Positions 24,089 to 43,003 of a stretch of 64,000 nt of DNA are shown here, in pieces. The stretch spans positions 17,325,666 to 17,389,665 of the forward strand of contig NC_088778.1 of assembly GCF_954871325.1 (NCBI RefSeq), written 5' to 3'. The stretch comes from Gordionus sp. m RMFG-2023 (Eukaryota > Nematomorpha > Gordioida > Chordodea > Parachordodidae). The notes beneath the pieces are model-generated. The model was given only the letters and a program-made list of their open reading frames with translations. It was not told the DNA's origin and did not search any database. The translations under genes and the position numbers were made by a program. The first letter of the stretch is position 1; every line of letters starts with the position of its first letter.

Positions 24089-24320
24089 TGGGCACTTGAT
24101 GGCAGAGTGGTTGTTATATTAAATAAATAACAACTTTATACCCATCACTCATTTTAAAAAAAATATTCAAAATTTGATGAGTTTCAAAACGTTTATATCA
24201 TCTATGAAGTGTAAAAAAATCTATTACTAAATTATTTCTAGAGATTGTCTAGAAATATTAATCTAAAAATTATGATATATATATTTTTCAATTGTTTATA
24301 AATAAAATAAAATAAAAAAT
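24089..24320. repeat. Dispersed AT-rich repeat, right part
   Basis: GGCACTTGATGGCAGAGTGG and TTGTTATATTAAATAAATA match 34584-34620, and later TCTAAAAATTATGATATAT matches 34737-34757. It is the continuation of the repeat broken by the hAT at 23203. Confidence 0.6.
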
Positions 24321-24341
24321 TAACCATTGTCGCTTCCATTT

Positions 24342-24475
24342 AGTGTTGTTAAACGGCTAATTTTGACTTATAATAATAATTAAATATTTAAATTAAAGGT
24401 AAACTTTGATACTTTTATTTTTCATATTATATTGCAAAATAGAAATGAGCTAAGGAAAATAGATAAAGATCAGCA
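24342..24475. repeat. Element end fragments
   Basis: TAGTGTTGTTAAACGGCTAA at 24342 is the terminus of the TTGTTAAA hAT MITE family, cut off after about 25 bases. It is followed at 24390-24470 by the reverse complement of part of the GGTCCGG-ended repeat (compare 6765-6835). Confidence 0.5.
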
Positions 24476-24488
24476 AAATTCTATAATT

Positions 24489-25053
24489 TAGCGTCTACAT
24501 GAGCGGAGGAAGTGGGGGGGGGGGAAGGGTAGGAATAGTTTGCATCCAATTTTTTTTTGGTGGGGGGGGGGGAATATTAAGATAAATTTTTGGGAGGATA
24601 TCTATTAAATTTTAAGATGAAATAGGAAAAAATATATTGCTGTAAAAATTAATACCCTTATTATGGACTAATACATTAATATTGCTGATCATCGACCAAA
24701 TCTATATATTGCAAACAATCATAGACATTATTTTCCAAATAAAACTTTCTGCTATTTTTAAATTGCATTTAAAAGTTTAGACATTTTCAGCAGGCTCATA
24801 ATGCCATAATGCTTTTATTGTAAATGAAGGGTTTTTAATTGAATTCGTTATCTAAAAAATAATTCTTTTACACAAAATTTTGATAGTTGGTAGTAGAAAT
24901 TAAATAATTTAAATTCTTTTTAAAATTTATGAAAGGAGTATCAATATAATTAAAAAGGTGTAATTAATAATGGGAAAACATTGCCGCCGAATGGGGGGGG
25001 CATAAGTTTTTAAGGGGGTTTGCAACCAGTGAAAATCCTTCAAGTAGACGCTG
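24489..25053. mobile_element. MITE with AGCGTCTAC ends, copy 1
   Basis: A 565-base element, left end TAGCGTCTACATGAGCGG, right end CAAGTAGACGCTG (inverted). Subterminal G-runs lie at 24510-24530 and 24560-24572. The body (ATATATTGCAAACAATCATA, AAACTTTCTGCTAT, AATGCCATAAT) matches the copy at 50316-50949 along its length. No coding. Flanking 8-mers do not match here. Confidence 0.7.
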
Positions 25054-25677
25054 TTTGAACCTATAAATAATATAGAGTATTTATTGAAACCTTGAACGAT
25101 GCTGTTAAATTTAAATCATTAACTGAATATATACTTACTAAACTTATTTATATTTAGAATCAACTATATTTATTTGTGTTTTTAGGAATTATATCCAACC
25201 TCAACTTTACTACTTTTTATAAAACGCTAAATCCTGATTTCCAAATCTTTGAAGCTGGGTATAAAGTGGCTGTCAATATGATCCCTAAAAAGTTCGAAGC
25301 GAGATAATTTAAAATATAAATTGCTAAAGATTTTCTATGATTTGAAATTTTAGGTAAAATTTTATGAAAAATCCTGTTTGAGCATTTACAAAATATCTTA
25401 TTTTATATGTCATTGGATTTTTATTAATTATAAAATTTCCGAAAAATTAGCAAATACAATTTAATTTTCAAGCCTCTGTATACAATATTATGAATTATAA
25501 TTAATGTAAATGAACCAAATTATACAATAGATTATATAGAAAATACTCTTTTATACGATAAATAGGAAGCGATTATAATAGTGATAGTTGTAGTAAATTA
25601 GAAATTATATTTATAATTGAGTAATTTTATTTATATTTTTAATATTGATATAAGGAAAATATATATATACATGTTTG

Positions 25678-26561
25678 TGTATAATATAATATAATATAAT
25701 ATAATATAATATAATATAATATAATATAATATAATATAATATAATATAATATAATATAATATAATATAATATAATATAATATAATATAATATAATATAAT
25801 ATAATATAATATAATATAATATAATATAATATAATATAATATAATATAATATAATATAATATAATATAATATAATATAATATAATATAATATAATATAAT
25901 ATAATATAATATAATATAATATAATATAATATAATATAATATAATATAATATAATATAATATAATATAATATATAATATAATATAATATAATATAATATA
26001 ATATAATATAATATAATATAATATAATATAATATAATATAATATAATATAATATAATATAATATAATATATATATATAATATAATATAATATAATATAAT
26101 ATAATATAATATAATATAATATAATATAATATAATATAATATATAATATAATATAATATAATATAATATAATATAATATATATATAATATAAATATAATA
26201 TAATATAATATAATATAATATAATATAATATAATATAATATAATATAATATAATATAATATAATATAATATAATATAATATAATATAATATAATATAATA
26301 TAATATAATATAATATAATATAATATAATATAATATAATATAATATAATATAATATAATATAATATAATATAATATAATATAATATAATATAATATAATA
26401 TAATATAATATAATATAATATAATATAATATAATATAATATAATATAATATAATATAATATAATATAATATAATATAATATAATATAATATAATATAATA
26501 TAATATAATATAATATAATATAATATAATATAATATAATATAATATAATATAATATAATAT
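25678..26561. repeat. (ATAAT)n pentanucleotide microsatellite, about 880 bases
   Basis: Almost pure tandem ATAAT for roughly 175 copies. The phase shifts at a few places where an extra AT is present (near 25970, 26066-26078, 26140, 26178-26192). It has no coding capacity. The exact copy number may reflect assembly limits. Confidence 0.95.
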
Positions 26562-29190
26562 AGAATTATTATATCCGTTAATTACACATATTTTATAATA
26601 ATTTTATTTATGTGTGTGATATAATATCGAATGAAAGTTAATTACCTGACGCTCATAATTAGCATTATCCATTTTGTAAATTGTTTGTTTACTACGATTT
26701 TATGTAAGGACGAATAAAATGAATGAATATATATATAATATGATATAGTATATCTTATTATAAATGATTAAAATTTTGTATTAGTGTAATATGGAAAAAA
26801 TAACTGTCAATAAATTTAAGTTATATAAACATAAAAAAAATAGGTAAGAGTTGTACCATAATAAAAATGATTATAATTTTATATTGTTATAATATAGAAA
26901 GAAAATATTTTCACTAATTGTAAGTTATATAAAGTGATAAAAAAAAGTGGATAAGAGATTTACTGTAATAATATAGGCAGAATTTCTTAAATGATTAGTA
27001 GTATTAGAAACTATCATTATATATAGCTCTTTTGTATTATTGATACTATCGCATTAGTTGTGTGATATACATTGTTTTTGAATGGGCATATACCATTTAA
27101 ACTAAACAAAACTATAACCAAATCGTGCATTATTTTGTATTAAGAAAATATTTGACAAGTTAAATATTTTCCAAACTAAATTTTTACAAATCAAACAACT
27201 GTATATATTTTTATACTAAGGATATATTTGATTAGTTAAAAGTAAAAAAAACTGTGGTGTGATATCAATTAGAGTATCACAAGTGCTTATCACCGACAAA
27301 CTTTGAGTGGAGAAAGTAAAATTGATCAAAAATTATTATTTAGTATAGCAAATTTGTTGATGGCCCTGCCCTATATCATGACTATTATCTATATCATCGA
27401 TCATTCTTCTATTTGCAGGTATATTATTTGTATTTATTAATTTTTGCTACGAGTATATAAAATGAAAATTTTATAAATTATTCTATACATTTTTGCTTTT
27501 TTCTAAGATGACTAGAATGTTAATGTCACCATCATCGATATGTATAAAAAATTTTCTAATATCGATAATTTATAATAAGTAAAAAAAAATTAAAATTTTT
27601 TAACTGTAAATTTGAAAATGGTAGATAAAAATTATACTAAAAAAAAATTTGAAATAGAAATTAATTAATAGAATAAATTAATAGATGAATGTGATTAATA
27701 AATCCAATAGGAATAACTATGAGTAAATATAGACAATAAAATTTTTGTATTTTTTGCTCCCAGTGCTGACCATAATTCGGTTAGTCTGTTGATATAAATC
27801 AATTTATCTCAATGCTAAAAAGGAAAGTATAATTAAAAAGCAGTTTTAAATATATTAAAAATATAAATAAAACAAGAGCAAAATATTGAAAATTGGATTA
27901 ATGAGGATCGGCCTCCCTTTATTTATAGGCTTCTTTATTTATTCCGTTGGCCGAAATATCCATATTTTTCGTGGCCGTGAGTAAAATGGTCATTTAAATT
28001 ATTACCCTGTCTGTTATATGCAATAAAATTTTATTTTTGAATTATCTTTCATGGGTATCAAAATAATTTGACTGGTTTAGCATTAGCAATTTTTAAAGGG
28101 GGCTAATAGATTCATTTAATCATATGCTCCAATGTTAAAATATTCAAATATTAATTCATTATTAAAACAAGTTTATAAAATATATAAAATAGAAATTAAA
28201 GGTGATTATATATTTATAACAGTATATAGTTTTTAAACATATTAGAATTAAATTCTAGGATTAAAGAGCTTACATATCAAAACAACTCACTTAAAACCCA
28301 ATTAAAGTATTTAATACTTTTATTTCAGATATATTTGAAAATTATTTATTTATTATACTATTTTTTCAAATCTAGATGTTAATGAGAAACTTATAAATAT
28401 ATTTAAAATGTATACTAATAAATCTTATGCCATTCAATTAGTGTGCCAGAAGCCTATAAGATATTTATTTTCAACAAATTTTCACATTAATTTTTTTTTT
28501 ATTCTAACAATATATATCTATCAAACTTAAATTTATAATGATTAAAAACTAAAAGTTACTACTGGCAATTTATTATCCAAATCTTAATTTATGATTTACA
28601 GATCTGAAATAGTGATTACCTTTTTTTTCAATAAGTATAATATAATGATTAAATAAAGTTACTTTACTGATATCTGATTAAAATTATTTTAAACTTCTTT
28701 CATTGAGTATAATGTAATGATTGAATAAAGGTATTCATATTTGTTTAAATTTTTTTTGCAAGTTAAACACTAATATTTTAATCTTAGTTGTTTATACTTT
28801 TATTCGAAAATGTTTGTAATCATTTTCACATAACAAGGTTTTATAGAGAACTTTATTGAATTATTAACCTATTTGAAATATTGTTTTTACTTTATATACT
28901 CAATTTAATAGAAAATAGACAAATTATTAATTAATTAGATAAGAAATAATCTTCATGTTAAATTAGATAAGGAATTATAAAAATATAAATAAAAAGATTT
29001 TTTTTTAAGATTAATATAAATATATATGTATAAAAAACAGATTAAAAGGAAAAAAACCGTTATAAATTATAAATAGAACCAATACTAATTTCTTCAAAAC
29101 AAAACTGAAATGGAACAAAATCTTTATAAAATTTTTAACTAAAAACTGAAATGAACCAAATCACTCATAACAATTCGATATCCTGGTGAA
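26562..29190. other. AT-rich DNA, two weak exon-like patches
   Basis: Mostly featureless. At 27346-27420 an open stretch bounded by TTTAG and CAG|GTATAT reads SKFVDGPALYHDYYLYHRSF. At 27867-27976 another, ending at a consensus donor GTGAGT, reads ENWINEDRPPFIYRLLYLF. Neither matches a family known to me. The second shares GGATCGGCCTCC with the hAT at 8053, so a repeat origin is possible. Confidence 0.25.
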
Positions 29191-29289
29191 TATGAGTATT
29201 TCAGATAAGATATTTTAACTACTTCTTATTTGATACATTCTCTTGACAATAAATTTACTGAACCTCCTAAAATATAGACCCACACTTAG

Positions 29290-29900
29290 TGATTATTATT
29301 GTTGCAATCAAACAATTATTTAATTACCTTTTATTTCATAACCATACAAATTTTTATTTTTTAACACCACCACCCACCACAAATATTTTTATTTCAGTTA
29401 AGATATTTAAATAGCATTTATTTGATAACCATATAATATCGATTCAGTATTGATAAAAAAAATTTAAACCCCCTTCCCTCCCCCTCCAAGCCGCTAGGAC
29501 GCTAGACCCACCCATTTATAGCTAGAATTAAATGTTTGATATTGCTAATTTTAATATTTTAGCCAAAATAAAATTATGAAGCTTCAAGATTTCATTAATA
29601 GGTATCCAAACCTTTCTGCCATCTATAAACAAATCTTCAGGCTTGCATATTTTTTAAGCAAAACTACTTATACAATCAAGCAATTATTATTTAATAACCA
29701 AATTGAATTTTTATTTTTTTAACACCCCCCCCCCTTCCCTACCACCATTTCTCTAACACAAATCAAGTTTAACCTACTAAGACCAAGAATGAATACTTTG
29801 TTAAATATATTTAAATTATCTTTTATTTAATACCCATATCGATATTTTATATTGATAAAAATATTCCTAGCACCTAAAGTCCTTAATTCGCCCATTAAGA
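29290..29900. repeat. Direct repeat pair split by a MITE-like segment
   Basis: CAATTATTTAATTACC..TTTTTATTTTTTAACACC and the later TTTATTTGATAACCATATAATATCGAT at 29310-29450 recur at 29683-29850. C-rich stretches follow or precede (CCCCCTTCCCTCC; CACCCCCCCCC). Between the copies, 29530-29676 carries TTAGCCAAAATAAAATTATG and AAACCTTTCTGCC, seen also in the TTGTTAAA hAT MITEs at 3352 and 13121, so a degraded MITE lies there. Confidence 0.45.
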
Positions 29901-32040
29901 GGGAGTTGCTCCAATTGGATAGATCTTTTGATTAGCTGTCGATGATATCTATATTTTATGATCGCTTATGTTTTATTGGTATAATGCCAGGCTTAATCTC
30001 TGTGCAATTTAAATATTAATATAATTTAAGTATTTTTGAAACATATTATATTAGTTATATAATTTTACCTTAAATACCTCGTCGAATATATAATTTTACT
30101 ATATCAATTTCACTTCAATTATCACTCTATCATGGAATTTCTCCAAATCCAATCTTTATTCAGTATAATACCACTAATAACCATAATCTAATAAAAATCA
30201 AGTTAATCCAATATATATTAAAAAATCCATGAAATTATTAATGATTCAATTAAAATTTCATTCGACGAAAATAAATTTTGAACCAATCCCAATTTTTTGC
30301 AAGAAGCAAAAAATCGTAAAACAAAAGAATCTTGTAACATAATTCTCAAAAAACACCAAATCAATGTTTATTTATATAAAAATATTTCGGAAAATCCAAG
30401 TGAAAGGAACAACATTTTTTCCTTTCTTAAATTAATTATGATAAATAAAAAAAATCCATTAAAACAAATGCTAAGTTCATTTTCTCTTCATGACAACAAT
30501 TATTATTATGAGTGAAATTTATCTATTTTAATTAAGCAAACATAACAATATTAACGAATATTCATTATATCAAGAGAAAAAAAACTTATAAAATAAATGG
30601 GTATTTGCTCGGAGTTGCTTAAGGTTTATGCTCCAGGTTCATGATCGGGGTAGAGCAGACCTGAGAACCAAATTTGGTCATAAATTTTACCACCAGCCAA
30701 ATTAACAACATATCTTATACCAATATTCATACAATATTATTTATTTTCTATTATGACTTTATATTAATCTGCTAACTTAGTTGTCATGTGTGAAAAAATT
30801 ATTAAAAAAAATAGTAAATGAATAATGAGAAAAATTTTGAAAATTTGGAGCTAATATAACTATTTCGAAATATTGGTTTTATATAAAAACAATGTTTTAA
30901 AAAAATTTAATATTAAAATTTCTCCTTAATTATCATTTATTGATTTGGTTTTAATATCAGATTCAATATTCTAACTAATTTTCTTGGGCATATTTTAAAA
31001 AAAATACGACCCGGCCTGTTTATCCGGGCTTAGGGCCAGGCCTGCAATATTAATATTTCAATAATATTTAGTATACCAATATTTATCCAAAATTATTTAT
31101 TTCCCATCTTATGACTTTATATTAATCCTCTAGCTTAGTTGTTTTTTCTCCACCAATGCTAATTATTAAAAAAATTATTAGAAATAAGAAATAATAGAAA
31201 AATTGAAGCTCATAACTATTTCTAAAAATTAATTTTATTTTCTACTATATATAATATAACCAATATTTAAAAATATGTAATTTTGAAATTTCCCCTTAAT
31301 TATCAATTATTTATTGACTTGGTTTATTAATATAAGATTCAATATTCCAATTAATTTAGTTTTCAATTAAAAACTAATTATTTAACATCAATAAAAAGTT
31401 TAAAAACCCGATTTTTTGTTTCTTATTCCTAATATCTTAGGAAATATAATTACTAATGAGCTAGAATTTCGTTTATATTACTAGAACATATAAAACATGC
31501 CTACAAATTTTTATCGAAATTTAAAGGGGTCGGCCGAAAAGTGTTTGGTTTGACATGGAGTGACCCTAAACCACTTAGTGAAAATTAATATAATTCAATA
31601 TCCAACTTTAGGTTTTTATAACCATAAAATAAATAGAGAATTCTTGAAAGGAAACTTTTTTATGTGATGATGGCTTCCTTTGATATTAAAAATAGACATT
31701 TTAGTAAAAAAAACACTAAAAATTTATTAATAGCCTCACCATATCATATCGACTGTAACTTTATAGGCTACACTTAGTTTAGGTAAAATTAAGCAACAAA
31801 TTATATTTTGTTATTAAATAAATATTAATATATACCCAGATCTGATGGACTAATCTTAGCCAAGATCCTAAATCAAAGGCATACTTATGGCTCAAAGTCA
31901 GCCCTAGGTTATTAATTTGATTTTACATATGGGAAGGGGAACTCAACGCTTAACTTCAAACTCTTTTCTTTTTGGAAATAAATGTTTTTCTTCCTTATAC
32001 CCAATTGGTTTATTAGTTTATACCATAAATATTAAAAAGA
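29901..32040. other. Region upstream of the CtIP gene
   Basis: No exon could be established, although the missing N-terminal exons of the CtIP homologue are expected here or further upstream. Frame 30297-30515 (72 codons, hydrophilic, Lys/Asn-rich) begins just after a T-run and AG; it is unrecognised. A short GGCCCG-type island (CGACCCGGCC to GGGCCAGGCC) is at 31008-31044. The remainder is AT-rich and without structure. Confidence 0.35.
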
Positions 32041-32103
32041 TTAAATGGGGATGATAATAATGAGAACAATGAGTTCTTAAATCAAACAAATTTAAAAAAG
32101 GAA

Positions 32104-38396
<6,293 letters not shown>

Positions 38397-38431
38397 GATT
38401 TACAGAAATTTAATTTGTCATATTATTTATA

Positions 38432-38437
38432 AATAAA
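38432..38437 (+). promoter_or_regulatory. Polyadenylation signal AATAAA of the CtIP gene
   Basis: AATAAA 36 bases after the stop codon, followed by a T-rich stretch. The hexamer is common by chance in AT-rich DNA, so it is supported mainly by position. Confidence 0.5.
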
Positions 38438-38559
38438 ATTGTTCATTTTTTTGTATAGTATAGTATAGTATTTATTGGTATTAAAATGTATATTATGTAC
38501 AATACAAATCATATTTGATGAGCTACTGATTATAATCTGTTTGGCCAAATAATGATTAA

Positions 38560-38870
38560 GTATCATATTTACGCGTCAAACGAATCTAATAATAAGATTG
38601 TGATATTTGAATTAGTACAAATCAAATAAAGGAAAATTCGAATTCATACAAATCAAATATTGAGATATTCAAATTTGTACATATAAAATAATGAGATATT
38701 CATATTCATACAAATCGAATATTGAGATATTCAAATTTGTACATATAAAATAATGAGATATTCATATTCATACATATTGAATAATGAGATATTCGAATGC
38801 ATGCAAACCGACTAATGATAATTCGATTGGTACATATCGAATAATGAGATAAATTCACACAAATCTATTA
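38560..38870. repeat. Tandem repeat, about 30/62-base unit
   Basis: Repeats of AATAATGAGATATTC and ATTCATACAAATC. The 62-base double unit containing AATTTGTACATATAAAATAA occurs twice nearly exactly (about 38648-38771), with degenerate units on both sides. It ends just before the large hAT insertion at 38880. Confidence 0.8.
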
Positions 38871-39194
38871 AGTAATTGTCAGGGCCGTAGCCAGGAATTT
38901 TCACTTAGGGGGGGCAAGTGCTTACTTGGAGGGGGGCACTATTTTTTTAAAATCAAACAAATAATTACGCATTCATAGAATTTTTTTCCTATTTTTATTA
39001 AAAATTTAATAACAAAATAATACTATAATATGAATATACAAAACAAAATAATACTATAATATGCATATACAAAACAAAATATTACTATAATAGAATACGG
39101 CGATTTTTATTTTTAAATTTTAATATAAATGAACTAAAAGATAAATTCTGCGTTATTCTTTTTTCATACGCCATTAATACAATTTTGTTTACGT

Positions 39195-39560
39195 TTATCC
39201 TTCATAGACTCTACTGCTCGATAAAACTCTCCTTAATGTAGAGAACGAGGCCTCACAAGAAGCCATTGATATCCCAATGATTATCGCTGCTGAGTAGCAT
39301 TTATATAATTCTTTAAATGCATGATTATATATTTTTTTATACATAATATGTAAGATATTTTCAAAATTATGATTTTCTTTAGCTTCCGAGGCTAGCAATC
39401 CTTTTGCTATCTTCATTTCATGATGCAGTGTTTCCATATTTAAGTTTAACAGGGATTTTAATGGGGACATTTTATCTGATAAAGAATAATCAGGGTCAAG
39501 GGGGGACAATGTATTAAAAGATGAAAAAAGATTAAAATCATCTTTTGTAAATCGATCCAC
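39195..39560 (-). pseudogene. hAT transposase C-terminal dimerisation region
   Basis: The minus frame contains GISMASCEASFSTLRRVLSS, the hAT dimerisation motif (S-C-E-x-S-F-S-x-L-R-R), preceded by the alpha-helical stretch usual in ZMYM1-like transposases. It belongs to the 38880 element. Confidence 0.85.
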
Positions 39561-39639
39561 AAAATTATCTATAATTTCATAATATATCCTTTTTAAAGAA
39601 CTCCAATTGGAGTCTTTTTCACAATCGAATTCTAGTTTG

Positions 39640-40075
39640 CTATCAACTAAAAAATCTTGGAAATCCGTGATGATTTTTGGGGAGTAAGATTAAATTTTGA
39701 TAATAGTTTTTCAGGCTTAATCATAATCAAAGCAAAAGAATTATCACTTCTTTTATTTTTTAATATATTGATAGTAGAATCAATACAATTTTTAGCACCC
39801 ACTAGATTAGTACCTACTGATTGTAGATACTTATTTAGTGGATCTTAATATCTCATAAATTATGATGGCTAATATAATGCAATTTATATTAATACATTGA
39901 GATAAAAGACCAGAGGCTTCGACTGAATCATGAATTGAAACCTCTGAATTAAGAGTTCTATTAGAAAAGTAAAATAATACTTCACCAATAGCCTCAAAAT
40001 TCTTATAAATAATGCAAGATGTTTCCAAATGACCAATCCACCTATGGTCTAAAAGTCTCTTATGGGTGTGGCCTG
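39640..40075 (-). pseudogene. hAT transposase middle/C-terminal region
   Basis: The minus frames include HKRLLDHRWIGHLETSCIIY (compare the usual L-x-x-L-x-x-T-R-W), then EASGLLSQC and, in the next register, YLQSVGTNLVGAKNCIDSTI. It breaks off exactly at the TA that flanks the first nested Tigger-like element. Confidence 0.75.
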
Positions 40076-40077
40076 TA

Positions 40078-42018
40078 GGGGAGACCGGGGTAAAACGATA
40101 GGCATTTTGCATATTTACCATAAAAATTTTAAACAAGAGTCAAACACAACAAATTATAGATTAATGTGTAGCCCCATCTCTCTTCTACAAGATAAAAAAA
40201 AGTGTAGCCCTCTACCTATAATATTTTAGGAGCTATGATTAGTTATGTAAAACTACTCATTTTCATAAGCACTAGGGTAAAGTGGTTAAAATAATATTTG
40301 ACACATATATATTGTTTTATTTAACAAATATTACAAATTTAAGATTTATTTATGATTTTTATTTAAAAACTAATCGATACAATAAGGACATGTAAAATAA
40401 TTATCATAATTAGCACATTTAGAATGTGCCCATTCAAGGCACATTGTACATTTTAGCCATTCATCGCCCTCGCGACTATTTTTATATTTATTACAAATAA
40501 CACATACACAATTATTTTTTGATATCTTTTTTTTCTCTGAATTAATAATTTTTTTTTATAAGGTGTAGATGTTAATATTTCTGAATTCTTTTTTTTAGAT
40601 ATTTTATCCGATGAAATATTGAATAATTTTGGAATAGGTATTATAGATGAAGGATTGAATACTTTATTATAATTTTTTGAGCATGATGGTAACATATCAT
40701 GATAAGGTTCATCAATATCATCTGGAACAGTTCAATAATATAGATAAATCACTATCATTATTTTGAGTCACTGTAATATTTTCATCATTATTTTCAAATT
40801 CAATATTTGAGTTAGCATTTGAATTATTACAGCAGATATAATCTTGTTCTGTAAATATATTTGGGTTTAAAGGAAATATGCCACATGCTAAGAATCCATT
40901 TAATATATTATTTGATGTCACTGCCCTTGGTATTTCATTTTTTAACACTCCTGGAATATCATAAATCTGAAATTGTTGCCCCACATGATTTTTAGATTGA
41001 GCATTATTAAAATTATGAAATACAATATAATTTCAATTGAGCATTTTTATTAAAGTTACCAAATTAATAATATTTAGATTGAGTATTATTAAAATTATGA
41101 AATACAATATAATTTCAATTGAGCATTTTTATTAAAGTTACCAAATTAATATTGATATTTAGATTGAGCATTATTAAAATTATGAAATACAATATAATTT
41201 CAATTGAGCATTTTTATTAAAGTTACCAAATTAATATTGATATTTAAATTGAGTTATTAAAATTATGAAATACAATATAATACAAACAATATAATTTAAT
41301 TACTTGTTTAGGCGTTAATCCCATAAATGACCTACTTGCTTCTAATATGTAGTCACACAATCTAGATTCTTCTTCATTTGTAAATATTTGTTTATGATGA
41401 TCTGAACTTTTAATACCAATTTTACATCTCCTTCTCAACGTTGTATAAGGTATGTTAAATTTTTTAGCAGACAAATTTAATGAAGTATTATTTGTTATTT
41501 TATATTTTATGGCTTCATTTATTATATTTACATCTCTGTATATGGTTTTTCTTTTATAATTTCTCATTATTTGGTTGATGCAATAAAAATTATAATGAAA
41601 AATTAATGTGAATAATTTTATATTTTAACCGTTTTACCCATAACAGCTTTACCCCTAGGTGACATATATTATAAATATCGTTATTGCGTGACTTCTAATA
41701 TAGCTAAAGATGTCAGATAAATTTTATTTTATAGCTAATACATTAAGGAACATGTGTGTCAAATTTTGAATCCTGAGGATATGTAAATTTTACTAAAAGC
41801 AAAATATACTAGAGAATGATTTTTATATTTTTTGGGTAAAAAACAGTTTTTTGACAAAATATATAAAACCAGGTAAGTTTTTTAAAAGATGAACATAGGT
41901 AAGAAATTAGATATAAAAATACATCTTCACACCAAATTTAAGGTCTTTATACTCAATGGTTAAAAAGTTATTCGCGTTAACATTGTTACCCCGTCAATCG
42001 CTTTACCCCGGTCTCCCC
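40078..42018 (-). mobile_element. Tigger/pogo-like element 1, internally deleted
   Basis: 1,941 bases with inverted ends GGGGAGACCGGGGTAAAACG (left) and CGCTTTACCCCGGTCTCCCC (right), TA on both sides (40076-40077, 42019-42020). The minus frames are a 107-codon helix-turn-helix segment (41567-41244), NIFTEQDYICC-type C-terminal sequence (40984-40718) and a broken zinc-finger tail (40695-40400). The DDE catalytic core is absent; an 85-base tandem repeat occupies its place at about 40990-41285. It is nearly identical to element 2 in the opposite orientation. Confidence 0.88.
41244..41567 (-). pseudogene. Tigger-like transposase N-terminal HTH fragment
   Basis: It begins MRNYKRKTIYRDVNI and contains LSAKKFNIPYTTLRRRCK, a psq/CENP-B-type helix-turn-helix. 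FTNEEESRLCDYILEASRSF and MGLTPKQVIKL follow, the second DNA-binding helix set of Tigger/pogo transposases. It ends where the internal tandem repeat begins. Confidence 0.85.
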
Positions 42019-42020
42019 TA

Positions 42021-42538
42021 CATCACCACAGATTCAAAACGAAGTAATATCCATTATGGCAGATATGGTGCTTGAACATATTTCAGACAAATATAATAAA
42101 AGCAAGATGCCTTTTTTTGTCTTAAGGCTGATGAGACAAAAGATGCTTCAGGTTGTGAAAACCTGAGCATAATAATTCGCTATATTTTTTCTGGAGAAAT
42201 CCAAGAAAATTTAATAGGAATCATTAATTTAGAGTGTCTTTCTGCTGAAAGCATTACAGATTGCATTTTAAAGTAACTTAATGATCTAAATATTAATTCA
42301 GCTAATATAATAAGCCAGGCATATGATGGTGCAAACGTTATGTCTGGCCGAAATGGAGGAGTGCAAACACTTCTTCAAAAAAAATTAATAAAAATGTTCC
42401 TTTTATCATTGCTACAACCATAAGTTGCATCTTGTGGTTCAAAATTGTTATAATAATATTGTTATTATTTCTAATTTTTTTAATTTATCAATTGCATTGT
42501 ATAATTTTTTTCAGGCGTTTTAACGTATCCTGTAAATA
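42021..42538 (+). pseudogene. hAT catalytic segment, inverted relative to its element
   Basis: Plus-strand frames read SPQIQNEVISIMADMVLEHI, KADETKDASGCENLSIIIRY and QAYDGANVMSGRNGGVQTLL, the first catalytic block of ZMYM1-like hAT transposases. Everything else of this element is on the minus strand. The N-terminal minus part stops at ...IPQNAQ beside element 2, and joining that flank through one TA to the start of this segment restores NAQYTSPQ in frame. The segment was therefore flipped after the insertions. Confidence 0.85.
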
Positions 42539-43003
42539 TAGGGGAGATCGGGGTAAAGCGATTGACGGGGTAACAAAGTTAACGCGAATAACTTTTTAAC
42601 CATTGAGTATAAAGACCTTAAATTTGGTGTGAAGATGTATTTTTATATCTAATTTCTTACCTATGTTCATCTTTTAAAAAACTTACCTGGTTTTATATAT
42701 TTTGTCAAAAAACTGTTTTTTACCCAAAAAATATAAAAATTATTCTCTAGTATATTTTGCTTTTAGTAAAATTTACATATCCTCAGGATTCAAAATTTGG
42801 CACACATGTTCCTTAATGTATTAGCTATAAAATAAAATTTATCTGGCATCTTTAGCTATATTAGAAGTCACGCAATAACGATATTTATAATATATGTCAC
42901 CTAGGGGTAAAGCTGTTATGGGTAAAACGGTTAAAATATAAAATTATTCACATTAATTTTTCATTAATTTATTTATTATAATTTTTATTGTATCAACCAA
43001 ATA

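Noticed and set aside
27346-27976. Two exon-like patches with AG and GT signals as a host gene
   Set aside because: Phases could not be joined into a longer frame. One patch shares GGATCGGCCTCC with a hAT end, and no family matched.
38560-38870. Regularly spaced repeats as a CRISPR-like array
   Set aside because: The units are head to tail without unique spacers, in a eukaryotic context.
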